The translations under genes and the position numbers were made by a program. Below the pieces are notes generated by a model. The model did no database searches, had not been told where the DNA came from, and saw only the letters and a program-made list of their open reading frames with translations. 64,000 nucleotides of DNA, from contig NZ_MDGK01000063.1 of assembly GCF_001870465.1 (NCBI RefSeq), positions 233,745 to 297,744 on the forward strand, given 5' to 3'. Positions 7,480 to 14,701 of this stretch are shown here, piece by piece. Position 1 is the first letter of the stretch; each line of letters starts with the position of its first letter. The stretch is from Pseudomonas extremorientalis. GTDB taxonomy: Bacteria; Pseudomonadota; Gammaproteobacteria; Pseudomonadales; Pseudomonadaceae.

Positions 7480-9600
7480 CTAAGCCAAGTCATCGTCTGC
7501 AGTTTCTACGCTTAGTCCATCATCGTCTCGCTGTGAGAAATAAGACTCTTCAGCGAGGTCGGTAATGGCAAACACGCGGCGTCCAGAATCATTTTTAGCT
7601 CTATTTACAAGTCCCTTATCGTGAAGATACTTTCCTCTTCTGCCCACCAACTGGTAAGAACAATCAAGTTCTGAAGCAATATCACCTGCAAACATTTTAT
7701 CCGCACCCAAATACAGGGTCTGCAATATACCCAACTCAGCAGCAGGTAGTAATAGCGACTTATCAACATCACGCAAAACGCTTTCATATTTTTTTGATAG
7801 ATTAACGACCTCACAAATTCCCGACGCACACTCCCGACACTTCATCTTATTCCATCGAATTGCGTCAAGGTCTTCGATAGAATATTTGAACCCACAATCT
7901 TGGCATATGATCTCTTGGTTCTTTGCCATATACTTGTGAAGTATAGGAGAGTAATCAAAAACACGCTCTACAAAATAAAGTCTATAAGCTCTCTCGCGGC
8001 TTGGCCGTCCAAACGCAAGAGTGTACTTCTGACACAAACCATAGTTCATTGCATAGACGGTAACTTTTTTACCATCTCTGTCGCTCATCTCATAGTATTT
8101 GGTCAGAAAAAAATTAAGCTCTAGGGTATGAAGAATAGATTCATACGCGACCGAAACATGAAAATGACTGGTAGGCGGGCGACCTTGAATTGAATTAAAT
8201 ATTGTCGAACTGTGAGTCCTGAGCTCTTTGGCACGAACCACCAACATCTCAAGCAGTTCTTTCAACCCATATATCGACGACTTTTCCCCAAATGACTCAT
8301 GGAGAAATTTAGAAAGACTAAAGTAGCTCTCGATTTTATCTTCGTAATACTTTTTTGCTGCTTGCTGAATAGCTCGCACACCAATTTTTCTATCGTAAAT
8401 CAGATGAGACTCATGGCAATAATGCAGTATATAACCAATTATCCTTGGATTACCCATAGTGGCGTAGAATAGCTCCTTTAATATTTCGTCAGTATTACTA
8501 TCAAAATAATCCAACAACTTACCTGCTTTATAAACCTTGATACGCATCAACACTAAACGACGTACAAATTCAGTAGCATTATCCTCCATTGTCGAAACAT
8601 CATTAGAGCCGTAGAGCTTGTAGATATCCAAATAAATCTCATCTATTTTCGTCTTATCAATCTGACCGTAATAAATCCTACCTGGATATGCTGCTACCTT
8701 TAGCTTTACAAACTCCTCAGACCAGTTATTCAGAGGTGCCAACAGCAAATCAACAACAACCCTCATAGCATCTTCGGGCAATTCTGAAAAGTCATCAACC
8801 AGAATGTACAAATGACGAACACCAAGATTAGACAGGATTGTTTTCAACTTAGTGAGAAGGTCTTTTATATCGAATACACTTATTAAAATATCACTATAAT
8901 TTACTTCATTGGCATTCTTTCCACTTGACCCAATCTGGCCCCCCATGGAAAACTCTATCGGCTTGGGATCTGCTTTAATTTTTAAATCTACATTGCCTGA
9001 CTGAGAACGAGTAGCTTCTTCTTGACGTTTGCCTTGAATATGCTTAATACCCAATACGCTTACAAATTTCTCTACATCAATCTCATCAACAAGCTCATCA
9101 AGCTCTTCGAATAGCTCATCCAACCCTCCAGAGAAAGAGTCCTTAATAGTTTCCCAAAAAGAACTTTCAGTTCGTTTTTTTAGCTCCTTCTTAATCTCAA
9201 CAATTACCGAAACAATAAAAGACTTCAGGAGTAAGACGCGCTCAATCTCTTGCTGCGGCAATGCCGTTTCCATTGCGGCGATTTTTGCATATAGCCTACT
9301 ATCAACTTGCGAAGACTCGAATATAGTTTTGATATCTACATATGCTGAAGTTTTCTTCTTGTCTTTTGTGAGATCGTACTGCAGGCGTTGAAAAATTGTC
9401 GATTTACCTGTGCCTTTGCGCCCAATAATAAATGAAGTATTGGGAGTTCGAACCGTATCAAAAACATGATCATTCGGAAGCGGATCAACGTACAATTTCT
9501 CTACAATACCAGCATTATTATCTTGACCTGGCAACTCAGCCCTACGATAAAGTTTCAGTGATTGAACTGCAGAATGAAAGTTAGCCAGCTTACCTGCCAT
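7480..9600 (-). CDS. P-loop ATPase with C-terminal zinc ribbon, candidate anti-phage cargo gene
   Basis: A 706-aa protein from the ATG at 9600, which has AGGAG 5 nt upstream; the frame opens 8 codons earlier without a site. Residues 60-68, GRKGTGKST, are a Walker A. D269-D270 in LYILVDDFSEL form a Walker B with E273 as likely catalytic base. An acidic helix with DELFEELDELVDEIDVEKF lies between them. Two CxxC pairs (C566/C569 and C588/C591) form a zinc ribbon, followed by a winged-helix-like segment (LGADKMFAGDIASELDCSYQ). The FIIGRKGTGKS motif recalls the Sll1717-like P-loop ATPases. The gene is AT-rich, monocistronic, and sits in P2-like prophage remnants where such phages carry anti-phage genes. 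Defence function is inferred only from location and architecture. Confidence 0.8.
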   Translation of the reverse strand: MAGKLANFHSAVQSLKLYRRAELPGQDNNAGIVEKLYVDPLPNDHVFDTVRTPNTSFIIGRKGTGKSTIFQRLQYDLTKDKKKTSAYVDIKTIFESSQVDSRLYAKIAAMETALPQQEIERVLLLKSFIVSVIVEIKKELKKRTESSFWETIKDSFSGGLDELFEELDELVDEIDVEKFVSVLGIKHIQGKRQEEATRSQSGNVDLKIKADPKPIEFSMGGQIGSSGKNANEVNYSDILISVFDIKDLLTKLKTILSNLGVRHLYILVDDFSELPEDAMRVVVDLLLAPLNNWSEEFVKLKVAAYPGRIYYGQIDKTKIDEIYLDIYKLYGSNDVSTMEDNATEFVRRLVLMRIKVYKAGKLLDYFDSNTDEILKELFYATMGNPRIIGYILHYCHESHLIYDRKIGVRAIQQAAKKYYEDKIESYFSLSKFLHESFGEKSSIYGLKELLEMLVVRAKELRTHSSTIFNSIQGRPPTSHFHVSVAYESILHTLELNFFLTKYYEMSDRDGKKVTVYAMNYGLCQKYTLAFGRPSRERAYRLYFVERVFDYSPILHKYMAKNQEIICQDCGFKYSIEDLDAIRWNKMKCRECASGICEVVNLSKKYESVLRDVDKSLLLPAAELGILQTLYLGADKMFAGDIASELDCSYQLVGRRGKYLHDKGLVNRAKNDSGRRVFAITDLAEESYFSQRDDDGLSVETADDDLA

Positions 9601-9838
9601 ATTAACTCCTGATGAAAAAACCAAATCTTAAAATAGTCTACGAGTCATTCGTTCACCTCATCAATCGTACAGAAAATACAGCCTGCATCCTACGTACGAG
9701 ACCCAAATTTTCTAAGCTTTCTAACATTGGCCCCCTCCAACGAACCATTTTTTGCCGTGATCCGCGCTCCTGCTTTCAGTAGATTTTATTGGGCCTATAC
9801 CACTACGTTGCAGATGAATCGGCATCACGCTAATCTCT
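9601..9838. other. Intergenic, AT-rich, ATPase promoter region
   Basis: Contains the AGGAG ribosome site of the ATPase gene and presumably its promoter. I see no gene or clear repeat here. Confidence 0.5.
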
Positions 9839-9840
9839 AC

Positions 9841-10144
9841 TAGTCGCTGCTCATCAGCGACCGGGCCTGGAAACCCGTTACCGAGACGCACGCAGCGTCG
9901 TCAAACAATCAGCAGGCGCTTTTTTTATGTCTGCCGTTTGTGCTTTTTGGCGGCCGTGTGTGGGAGACATTCGTGTCTGCCGAGTAGTCTCTGTCTCGGT
10001 TTCCAGCCTGCGCACGGCTGCCACCCATCGCCTGGAAACGATGTGTGGACGTCTCAGTTGGTCATCAGAGAGGCTTCACACCATGCTTGATTACCGTAGC
10101 GCCGTCCGTACCAATACCTCCACCGATCGTGTGGGAGGTCAGCA
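9841..10144 (+). ncRNA. Candidate structured leader RNA upstream of the DUF3077 gene
   Basis: About 300 bp of GC-rich non-coding sequence with several local hairpins: CGCTG/CAGCG at 9845-9859; AGACA-TTCG-TGTCT (UUCG tetraloop) at 9965-9978; CCGAG/CTCGG shortly after. A T-run (GCGCTTTTTTTATG) sits at about 9918-9928. The DUF3077 start follows directly after GGGAGGTCAGCA. From memory, similar leaders precede DUF3077 genes elsewhere in Pseudomonas. It may be a cis-regulatory or independent RNA. Open frames within it (9927, 10045) look non-coding. Confidence 0.45.
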
Positions 10145-10435
10145 ATGAGCACCCCACCCTCAGCCACAACCATTGGCGCCCAAACCTTCGCAGACTGCGG
10201 AGAGGGCAAACACCATTTGAAGCTGTTCCGTGTAAACGCCGGGATCCCGTTGCGTGAAGCCCTTGAACACGCAGCGCACGTCCTCGACTGCGCCACCACC
10301 CTCTCGCTTGAAGTTGCCATGGACCCCAGAAACGCGAGGCTAGCCTTTGCCGCGCACTATCTGTGTGAAATGGGCAAAGCGGTCCTTGACGATCTGCACC
10401 TGGCTATACAACCAGGCGGTCCGCATCCACAGTAA
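10145..10435 (+). CDS. DUF3077 family protein
   Basis: 96 aa, with GGGAGG 6 nt upstream of the ATG. The core (FRVNAGIPLREALEHAAHVL ... ARLAFAAHYLCEMGKAVLDD) fits DUF3077, a Pseudomonas family of small helical proteins of unknown role, commonly several per genome. It is oriented opposite to the neighbouring ATPase and is GC-rich, unlike the flanking cargo, so it probably arrived separately. It ends at a hairpin 10443-10466. No catalytic residues can be inferred. Confidence 0.8.
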   Translation: MSTPPSATTIGAQTFADCGEGKHHLKLFRVNAGIPLREALEHAAHVLDCATTLSLEVAMDPRNARLAFAAHYLCEMGKAVLDDLHLAIQPGGPHPQ

Positions 10436-10442
10436 ATAGAAC

Positions 10443-10466
10443 GCGCCCGGCCAATGCACCGGGCGC
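10443..10466 (+). terminator. Terminator of the DUF3077 gene
   Basis: GCGCCCGG and CCGGGCGC (8 bp, loop of 8) 8 nt after the stop, followed by TACTCTTC. Confidence 0.6.
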
Positions 10467-10563
10467 TACTCTTCAGCTTCCGTATGAGTTACGTTGCTAC
10501 TCGTTCAGCGTTTTATTATTACAGTGTGCAATCTCAACATTTCGCAAACTATCAGCGTAAATC

Positions 10564-10809
10564 CTAGCTAGACTTACCACTGTCAACATGCCCTATCAGC
10601 AATATATTAATGAGTCCGCGCACTTTTGACTGCGCACCGTCAGCCGCGCTACTTCCGTCCACAAAGTGAACTACAGTCGCTCGAGTTTCACCAACCGTGT
10701 AATCCAGTGACTTAATTTTTATGCCAATTCCTTCAAGAGTCTTTCTCACCTTCTCTGGACTGGTACCGAGTTCTATGTTCGTTACGTCTGACACTTTTTC
10801 TTGTTCCAT
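10564..10809 (-). pseudogene. Gene stopping at a GTPase-like P-loop; probable 5' fragment
   Basis: 81 codons from the ATG at 10809, which has GGAG 7 nt upstream, so the start is convincing. The product begins with an acidic/Lys-rich segment (IELGTSPEKVRKTLEGIGIK) and ends with INILLIGHVDSGKSS then TAG. The ending is exactly a beta-strand plus P-loop of the GHVDxGKS type seen in translation-factor-like GTPases, with nothing after it. The simplest reading is an NTPase gene whose 3' part was lost at about 10565. A genuine small protein cannot be excluded. The gene and its upstream region are AT-rich. Confidence 0.5.
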
Positions 10810-11000
10810 CACCCTTCTCCAAAAAAATACGATTCACTATCAAACTCATCAAAAAGAATACGACCTCTCTATTGTCAAGTCATACGATGTTGCTTATCCA
10901 CTGTCAGAATTAACAGTTTTTAGAATGATTATGCATTCCGTCTATAGCGATAACTTCTTTTCCTAGGACGAAATGCGAATGGAGTTCCTCACCAACCTCA

Positions 11001-11280
11001 TCAGGCTGCTGCATCCCCCCATTTAATCCTGCGATCCCTGCGCAAATGAATGTTCACTTGCAAAAAAAGCTGCCTGATCGGCCGTATCTCATTATTCGTG
11101 TACACCCGATCAATCTTCTCCACCCCCCCAAACCCCGCCGCATTCTCCGGCATGCAGCCCGCCAGCGCGGGGTTCATCCGCCACGCCGCGATCACGTCAT
11201 TGCGGGTGATGTTCTTGATCCGCTCAAACTCATCTTTGGTCGCAATGTCCCCCACCGGAATGATCTGATTCGCCTGCCCC
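11001..11280 (-). pseudogene. Second, 5'-truncated copy of the phage portal gene
   Basis: The minus frame ending at 11001 reads IIPVGDIATKDEFERIKNIT through NNEIRPIRQLFLQVN and ends RRIKWGDAAA. It matches the last ~93 residues of the portal protein at 12305-13291, with changes (for example FGGVEK for FGDVEK, VYTNN for VYMNN). The homology stops abruptly at about 11275. The open frame upstream to 11318 is unrelated. Because the copies differ by several substitutions, they come from two related phages or an old duplication, not a recent tandem duplication. Confidence 0.85.
11071..11274 (-). repeat. Direct repeat, copy 1 (portal gene 3' part)
   Basis: 204 bp aligned without gaps to 12369-12572, with roughly one mismatch in ten by eye. 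The pair encloses the 120-aa cargo gene. Confidence 0.85.
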
Positions 11281-11580
11281 TTAGAAGGCTCACAGACAGC
11301 TGATAAAATTCCCCGCAACCTTGCTCGCGATTTGTGTGTGCATACCCCCCTAGGCTGCTTCAGACATTATCAAGCCTTCGGCACTGCCGGTAATGCATCG
11401 AAGATTAAGTCGATATTGTCGGACGCGACGTACCAGCGTTACATAAAAGTTTGACTGGACGCTTAGGCCAACTAAAAAAATATAAACTACCGACATTAAA
11501 AAAACCGTCGCTCGACGGTTTTTTAATGAGGACTTAATAAATCTGGCTTAATACACAAGTCCTAAATGGTTGCTTTGGGG
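11275..11580. other. Intergenic between portal fragment and cargo gene
   Basis: No gene recognised. It contains the bidirectional terminator at 11498-11525. The sequence from 11320 to 11490 has no reading frame or repeat I can identify. Confidence 0.5.
11498..11525. terminator. Bidirectional rho-independent terminator
   Basis: AAAAAAACCGTCG, loop CT, CGACGGTTTTTT. The stem has A/T runs on both sides and lies 56 bp after the stop of the 120-aa gene. Confidence 0.85.
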
Positions 11581-11943
11581 TCAGCCTTTTTGGAAGGTAA
11601 TGTCGTATGTTTTGCCTACATTCGGCCCACCGCGCGCGACATAAACTTTACCGTTCAAGTTCTGGTAGCTCCTGTCAGGCGATGTCAAGGTGATAGTGAG
11701 TAGATTATTCTCGCCACCTTGAACTTCTGCTCGAAGATTAAAAGAAACAGGACTCTCGTCGGAAAGATTTTGATAGGTGAATGTTCCATCAACCTTGAAA
11801 GTAAGTCCATAATAGTTCAACTGGGCATTGGATATATTACCAGTCTGTGGGTCTGACGCGTAAATCATCAAGACCGCCGCATTACGCTCGCCTGGATCAT
11901 ATACGGCTCCGGTATAAGTCCCATTTGGATTAACTTGCCCCAT
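11581..11943 (-). CDS. Unrecognised 120-aa beta-rich protein
   Basis: The ATG at 11943 has AGAGGTG 6-7 nt upstream; a TTG seven codons earlier is open but lies inside that site. The product has alternating hydrophobic/polar strands (GTYTGAVYDPGER, AAVLMIYASDPQTG, LLTITLTSPDRSY, KVYVARGG), no cysteines, no signal peptide and no membrane segment. It is probably a small beta-sandwich or barrel. I recognise no family. It is a single-gene unit with its own terminator, set between the two portal copies. Its promoter region (11944-12120) is AT-rich, as expected of phage cargo. Its role is unknown. Confidence 0.6.
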   Translation of the reverse strand: MGQVNPNGTYTGAVYDPGERNAAVLMIYASDPQTGNISNAQLNYYGLTFKVDGTFTYQNLSDESPVSFNLRAEVQGGENNLLTITLTSPDRSYQNLNGKVYVARGGPNVGKTYDITFQKG

Positions 11944-12304
11944 GATTTTCACCTCTTCTAGCAAGATCGTTAGTTTGCATATGAATCGTAAGTGTCATTT
12001 TTAAATGTCTCGCAAAAAAGACTAATGGGCTATGCATCCTTTGAAACCTGTTAGAACTACCAGTTTTTTATACCGATTCTGTTTGTCGGATATAGCTATT
12101 TTTTTGACAACCCATAAAAACCGAAGTATTAGAGCCTTGAGCTACCGGCAATGAAGATTTCATCGTTGTCGCGCTCAACACGATCATCAGCAACGCGCCA
12201 TCCTTCTAGCGCTGGATGGGTCCTACGGTGCGCCTCGTAGATGGCGCCACGGTGACCATGCCAGACATGGCTAAAAGTCAATGTACGAATTAGATTCTAG
12301 AGCT
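11944..12304. other. Intergenic, AT-rich then mixed
   Basis: 11960-12120 is AT-rich and should hold the promoter of the 120-aa gene. 12125-12290 has a broken plus-strand frame (RWMGPTVRLVDGATV...) that looks like degenerate coding sequence, but I cannot assign it. Confidence 0.4.
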
Positions 12305-13291
12305 CTAAACTATCGCCCAACCCATTCTACAATCCCTACGCATTCGTTCATTCACCTGCAAAAACAACTGCCTGATCGGCCGTATCTCGTTATTCATGTA
12401 AACCCGATCAATCTTCTCCACATCCCCAAACCCCGCCGCATTCTCCGGCATGCACCCCGCCAGCGCAGGGTTCATGCGCCACGCCGCAATCACGTCATTG
12501 CGGGTGATGTTCTTGATCCGCTCAAACTCATCCTTCGTCGCAATATCCCCCACCGGGATGATCTGAATCGCCTTATCCCCACCCCCTGGAATATTCACAA
12601 ACAGCGACCTAAAATTCCCCACGCCTTTGCTCGCCCCGATCTGCGCCTGCATCCGTTCCTCATCCGCCTCCGACAGGTTCGGGTCATTGGTGTAGAAGAT
12701 GAACCCCGCGTGCGCCCCATTGTTGTAATACCGCCGCCGAAACAACGTAGCCGATTCGTTGAGCAACAGCGCATGCATCCCGCCCAGGTAGTCCGGCACG
12801 CCGTAGATGTTCTGTTCCACGTCGTAGTCCATCACATGTTCCACCTGGTCCTCGTCAAAGTGCAGGTGCTTGCCACCGGGCAACAGCAGCACAAACCCGC
12901 CGCCGACCTTTCTGCGCATGTTCAACGCCGGCAGGTGTTCCAGCTCCAGCACCTGCCCCAGCACATTGGTTTTACGCTGAAAGTAGCCTTCGCCAAACAC
13001 CATAAAATCTAACGCCACCCGCCCCATGGTCTGCGCGCTACACCCGGCCGAGGGGATGAAGTCACGCAGCAGAAGGTTGCGTTTGAAGCGCGGGATGGTG
13101 CCGTGATGGGCGTTGGCGCGCAGTAGTTTGGCCAGTCCCGTGCGGGACACGGGCGGGGTGTAGAGTTGGCCGTCGTCGCTGGCGAACACGCCCATGTACT
13201 CCCCCAGGTGGCCGGTCAGTACCGATTCGGGCGCGCCGAAGCTGAATGTTTTTACCTTGCGCAGAGTGGCCGGGGGTCTGGGATCGCTCAT
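12305..13291 (-). CDS. Phage portal protein, P2 GpQ / PBSX family
   Basis: A 328-aa portal (head-tail connector) protein, close to the 344 aa of P2 GpQ. Typical features are VKTFSFGAPESVL near the start, LLRDFIPSAGCSAQTMGRVA, LEHLPALNMRR, FDEDQVEHVMDYD, and the C-terminal IIPVGDIATKDEF...NPALAGCMPENAAGFGDVEKI. It is transcribed leftward after a terminase remnant, as P and Q are in P2. The phage structural genes that should follow P (O, N, M and so on) are missing, so this is a defective prophage. The frame looks intact. Confidence 0.9.
   Translation of the reverse strand: MSDPRPPATLRKVKTFSFGAPESVLTGHLGEYMGVFASDDGQLYTPPVSRTGLAKLLRANAHHGTIPRFKRNLLLRDFIPSAGCSAQTMGRVALDFMVFGEGYFQRKTNVLGQVLELEHLPALNMRRKVGGGFVLLLPGGKHLHFDEDQVEHVMDYDVEQNIYGVPDYLGGMHALLLNESATLFRRRYYNNGAHAGFIFYTNDPNLSEADEERMQAQIGASKGVGNFRSLFVNIPGGGDKAIQIIPVGDIATKDEFERIKNITRNDVIAAWRMNPALAGCMPENAAGFGDVEKIDRVYMNNEIRPIRQLFLQVNERMRRDCRMGWAIV
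12369..12572 (-). repeat. Direct repeat, copy 2 (portal gene 3' part)
   Basis: Partner of 11071-11274 (204 bp, about 90% identical by eye), inside the intact portal gene. Confidence 0.85.
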
Positions 13292-13567
13292 GGGTGCCTT
13301 CGAGGGTGGACCAGCGGCTGCGCCGCTTCTTGTGGACGTTGAGGGGTTCGTGGGCCAAGGCGTGCATCACCGCCCAGGCGATGTCGGCGTGGCCGGTGGC
13401 GTCGGTGCGTGAGGCGCTGTAGGTGATCTGGCCACTGGTGGTGGCGCCGCGCTTGATGGTCAGGAACGCGGCGGCGATGTCGTTCCAGCTGGCGTCCCAT
13501 TCGATGCGACGGCCCTGGATCGTGTCCTGGGCTTTGAGTAGTTTCCAGGCTTTAATGGATCGGCCTC
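13292..13567 (-). pseudogene. C-terminal fragment of phage terminase large subunit (P2 GpP-like)
   Basis: The minus frame reads AWKLLKAQDTIQGRRIEWDA, then WNDIAAAFLTIKRGATTSGQ, then TGHADIAWAVMHALAHEPLN, the end of P2 GpP-type terminases. It begins right after an in-frame TGA at about 13570, so the ATPase and most of the nuclease are gone. The frame continues past the portal start without the usual stop, which suggests a small indel near the end. It marks the right boundary of recognisable phage sequence. Confidence 0.8.
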
Positions 13568-13901
13568 ACATGCGGGAAGAAGTCGCGCACAAGGTCGAAT
13601 ACGCCGAGCGCAGGGGCCGCTTCAGGGTTCAATCGGGTGCTTTGCACTTTTTGACGGGGCCACATATCTCAGTCGCATCTTCAAGCATCTCGCTGCTCTC
13701 GACACCCGCCTGATGGTTTTTTATCGCTCCATATAAAGCGCCATCCGGTGGCATACCCGCACAACCGCTATCGCCCAGGCAATAGCGGTAACGTTTATCA
13801 GCCACGCCTGATTGATTTGTCATTACCATGACACCACCGCAGCCGGCCTCAATTCAGGTGTAAACCATCGGTTGGGACACTTCAATCAAGGGAGAAAACG
13901 C
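13568..13901. other. Island junction region
   Basis: No secure gene. A 66-codon minus frame (13629-13829, GDSGCAGMPPDGALYGA...) has no good ribosome site. The terminase homology stops at about 13567. GGGAGA upstream of 13902 is the ribosome site of the next gene. Confidence 0.45.
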
Positions 13902-14624
13902 ATGGACGTATCCACGCTGGATAACGCAAACCTACGTGAGAAACTGGGTCATATTTACGAGAATGAACACCCACTATGGGCACCACTGTTCCTGATTCTT
14001 AACGCAAGTGGGCTCGGGATTGTTGACCGTTATCTGTCAAAAAAGGCAGTGGACTTCGAGCTCCGGCAAATCCGCCTGCTCCTTGCCGAGCTTGAAAAAT
14101 ATTCGCTAGGCACCACCCCCTCGGATTCACCAGACCTCATCCCCGCGTTACGAATCTCACTCAACGCGCTCAATGAGTCACGGAGCGAGGAGAAAGTCCG
14201 TGTTTTCGCCTCGATTCTGGCCAATATCTGGCACCAGAAAACCAGTAACTGGGACGCGACCTCTCAAACCTTGCGTCTGGTGCGCGACCTGGAAGATGTT
14301 CATTTCCTAGTGCTTTCAGAAGCAAACAAGCTCAACGTAGAACAACCCGGTAAAGGTATGTTTTCGGTGGGAAGGAAACTGTCACTCGCCACAAGTGCAA
14401 TTGAAGACCTACTGCCGAGCGATCTGGACCCCATGCTGATTGCCTCTTGTGTGTCAGATCTCATTTCAAAGGGGTTGCTCAACGACTCGTTCATCAGCAA
14501 CAACGCACTTGAGGGCAATGTTGAGTTCTCTGCCACAAACGCGCCCGTGACTTACTCAATATCTGACCTGGGCGTCTGGCTCATTGAACAGATAACCCCC
14601 ACGCCTGCTGCAAGCGCCAGCTAA
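13902..14624 (+). CDS. Unrecognised 240-aa protein
   Basis: The start at 13902 follows GGGAGA at 7-8 nt; the frame opens 30 codons earlier without signal. A hydrophobic stretch (LWAPLFLILNASGLGIVDRY) is near the N-terminus. A mostly helical body follows, with KVRVFASILANIWHQKT and LEDVHFLVLSEANKLN. A winged-helix-like end (LIASCVSDLISKGLLNDSF, ISDLGVWLIEQI) closes it. The middle loosely recalls Abi-alpha/DUF4393 proteins ('remove cells, then check distance to next contact' layout), but I would not assign it. It lies between the phage remnants and the pel operon, and shares a bidirectional terminator with pelG. Confidence 0.7.
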   Translation: MDVSTLDNANLREKLGHIYENEHPLWAPLFLILNASGLGIVDRYLSKKAVDFELRQIRLLLAELEKYSLGTTPSDSPDLIPALRISLNALNESRSEEKVRVFASILANIWHQKTSNWDATSQTLRLVRDLEDVHFLVLSEANKLNVEQPGKGMFSVGRKLSLATSAIEDLLPSDLDPMLIASCVSDLISKGLLNDSFISNNALEGNVEFSATNAPVTYSISDLGVWLIEQITPTPAASAS

Positions 14625-14648
14625 GCCAAACCGCCCTCCTCCAACAAA

Positions 14649-14680
14649 AAAGGCACTTGCCGCGAACGCCAAGTGCCTTT
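14649..14680. terminator. Bidirectional terminator between the 240-aa gene and pelG
   Basis: AAAGGCACTTG ... CAAGTGCCTTT, an 11-bp stem flanked by A-run on the left and T-run on the right. Confidence 0.9.
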
Positions 14681-14701
14681 CTCACACCACCTGAAACCCA
14701 A

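Noticed and set aside
13629..13829. 66-codon minus frame at the island edge
   Set aside because: No good ribosome site, and no match to anything known; kept only as a note.
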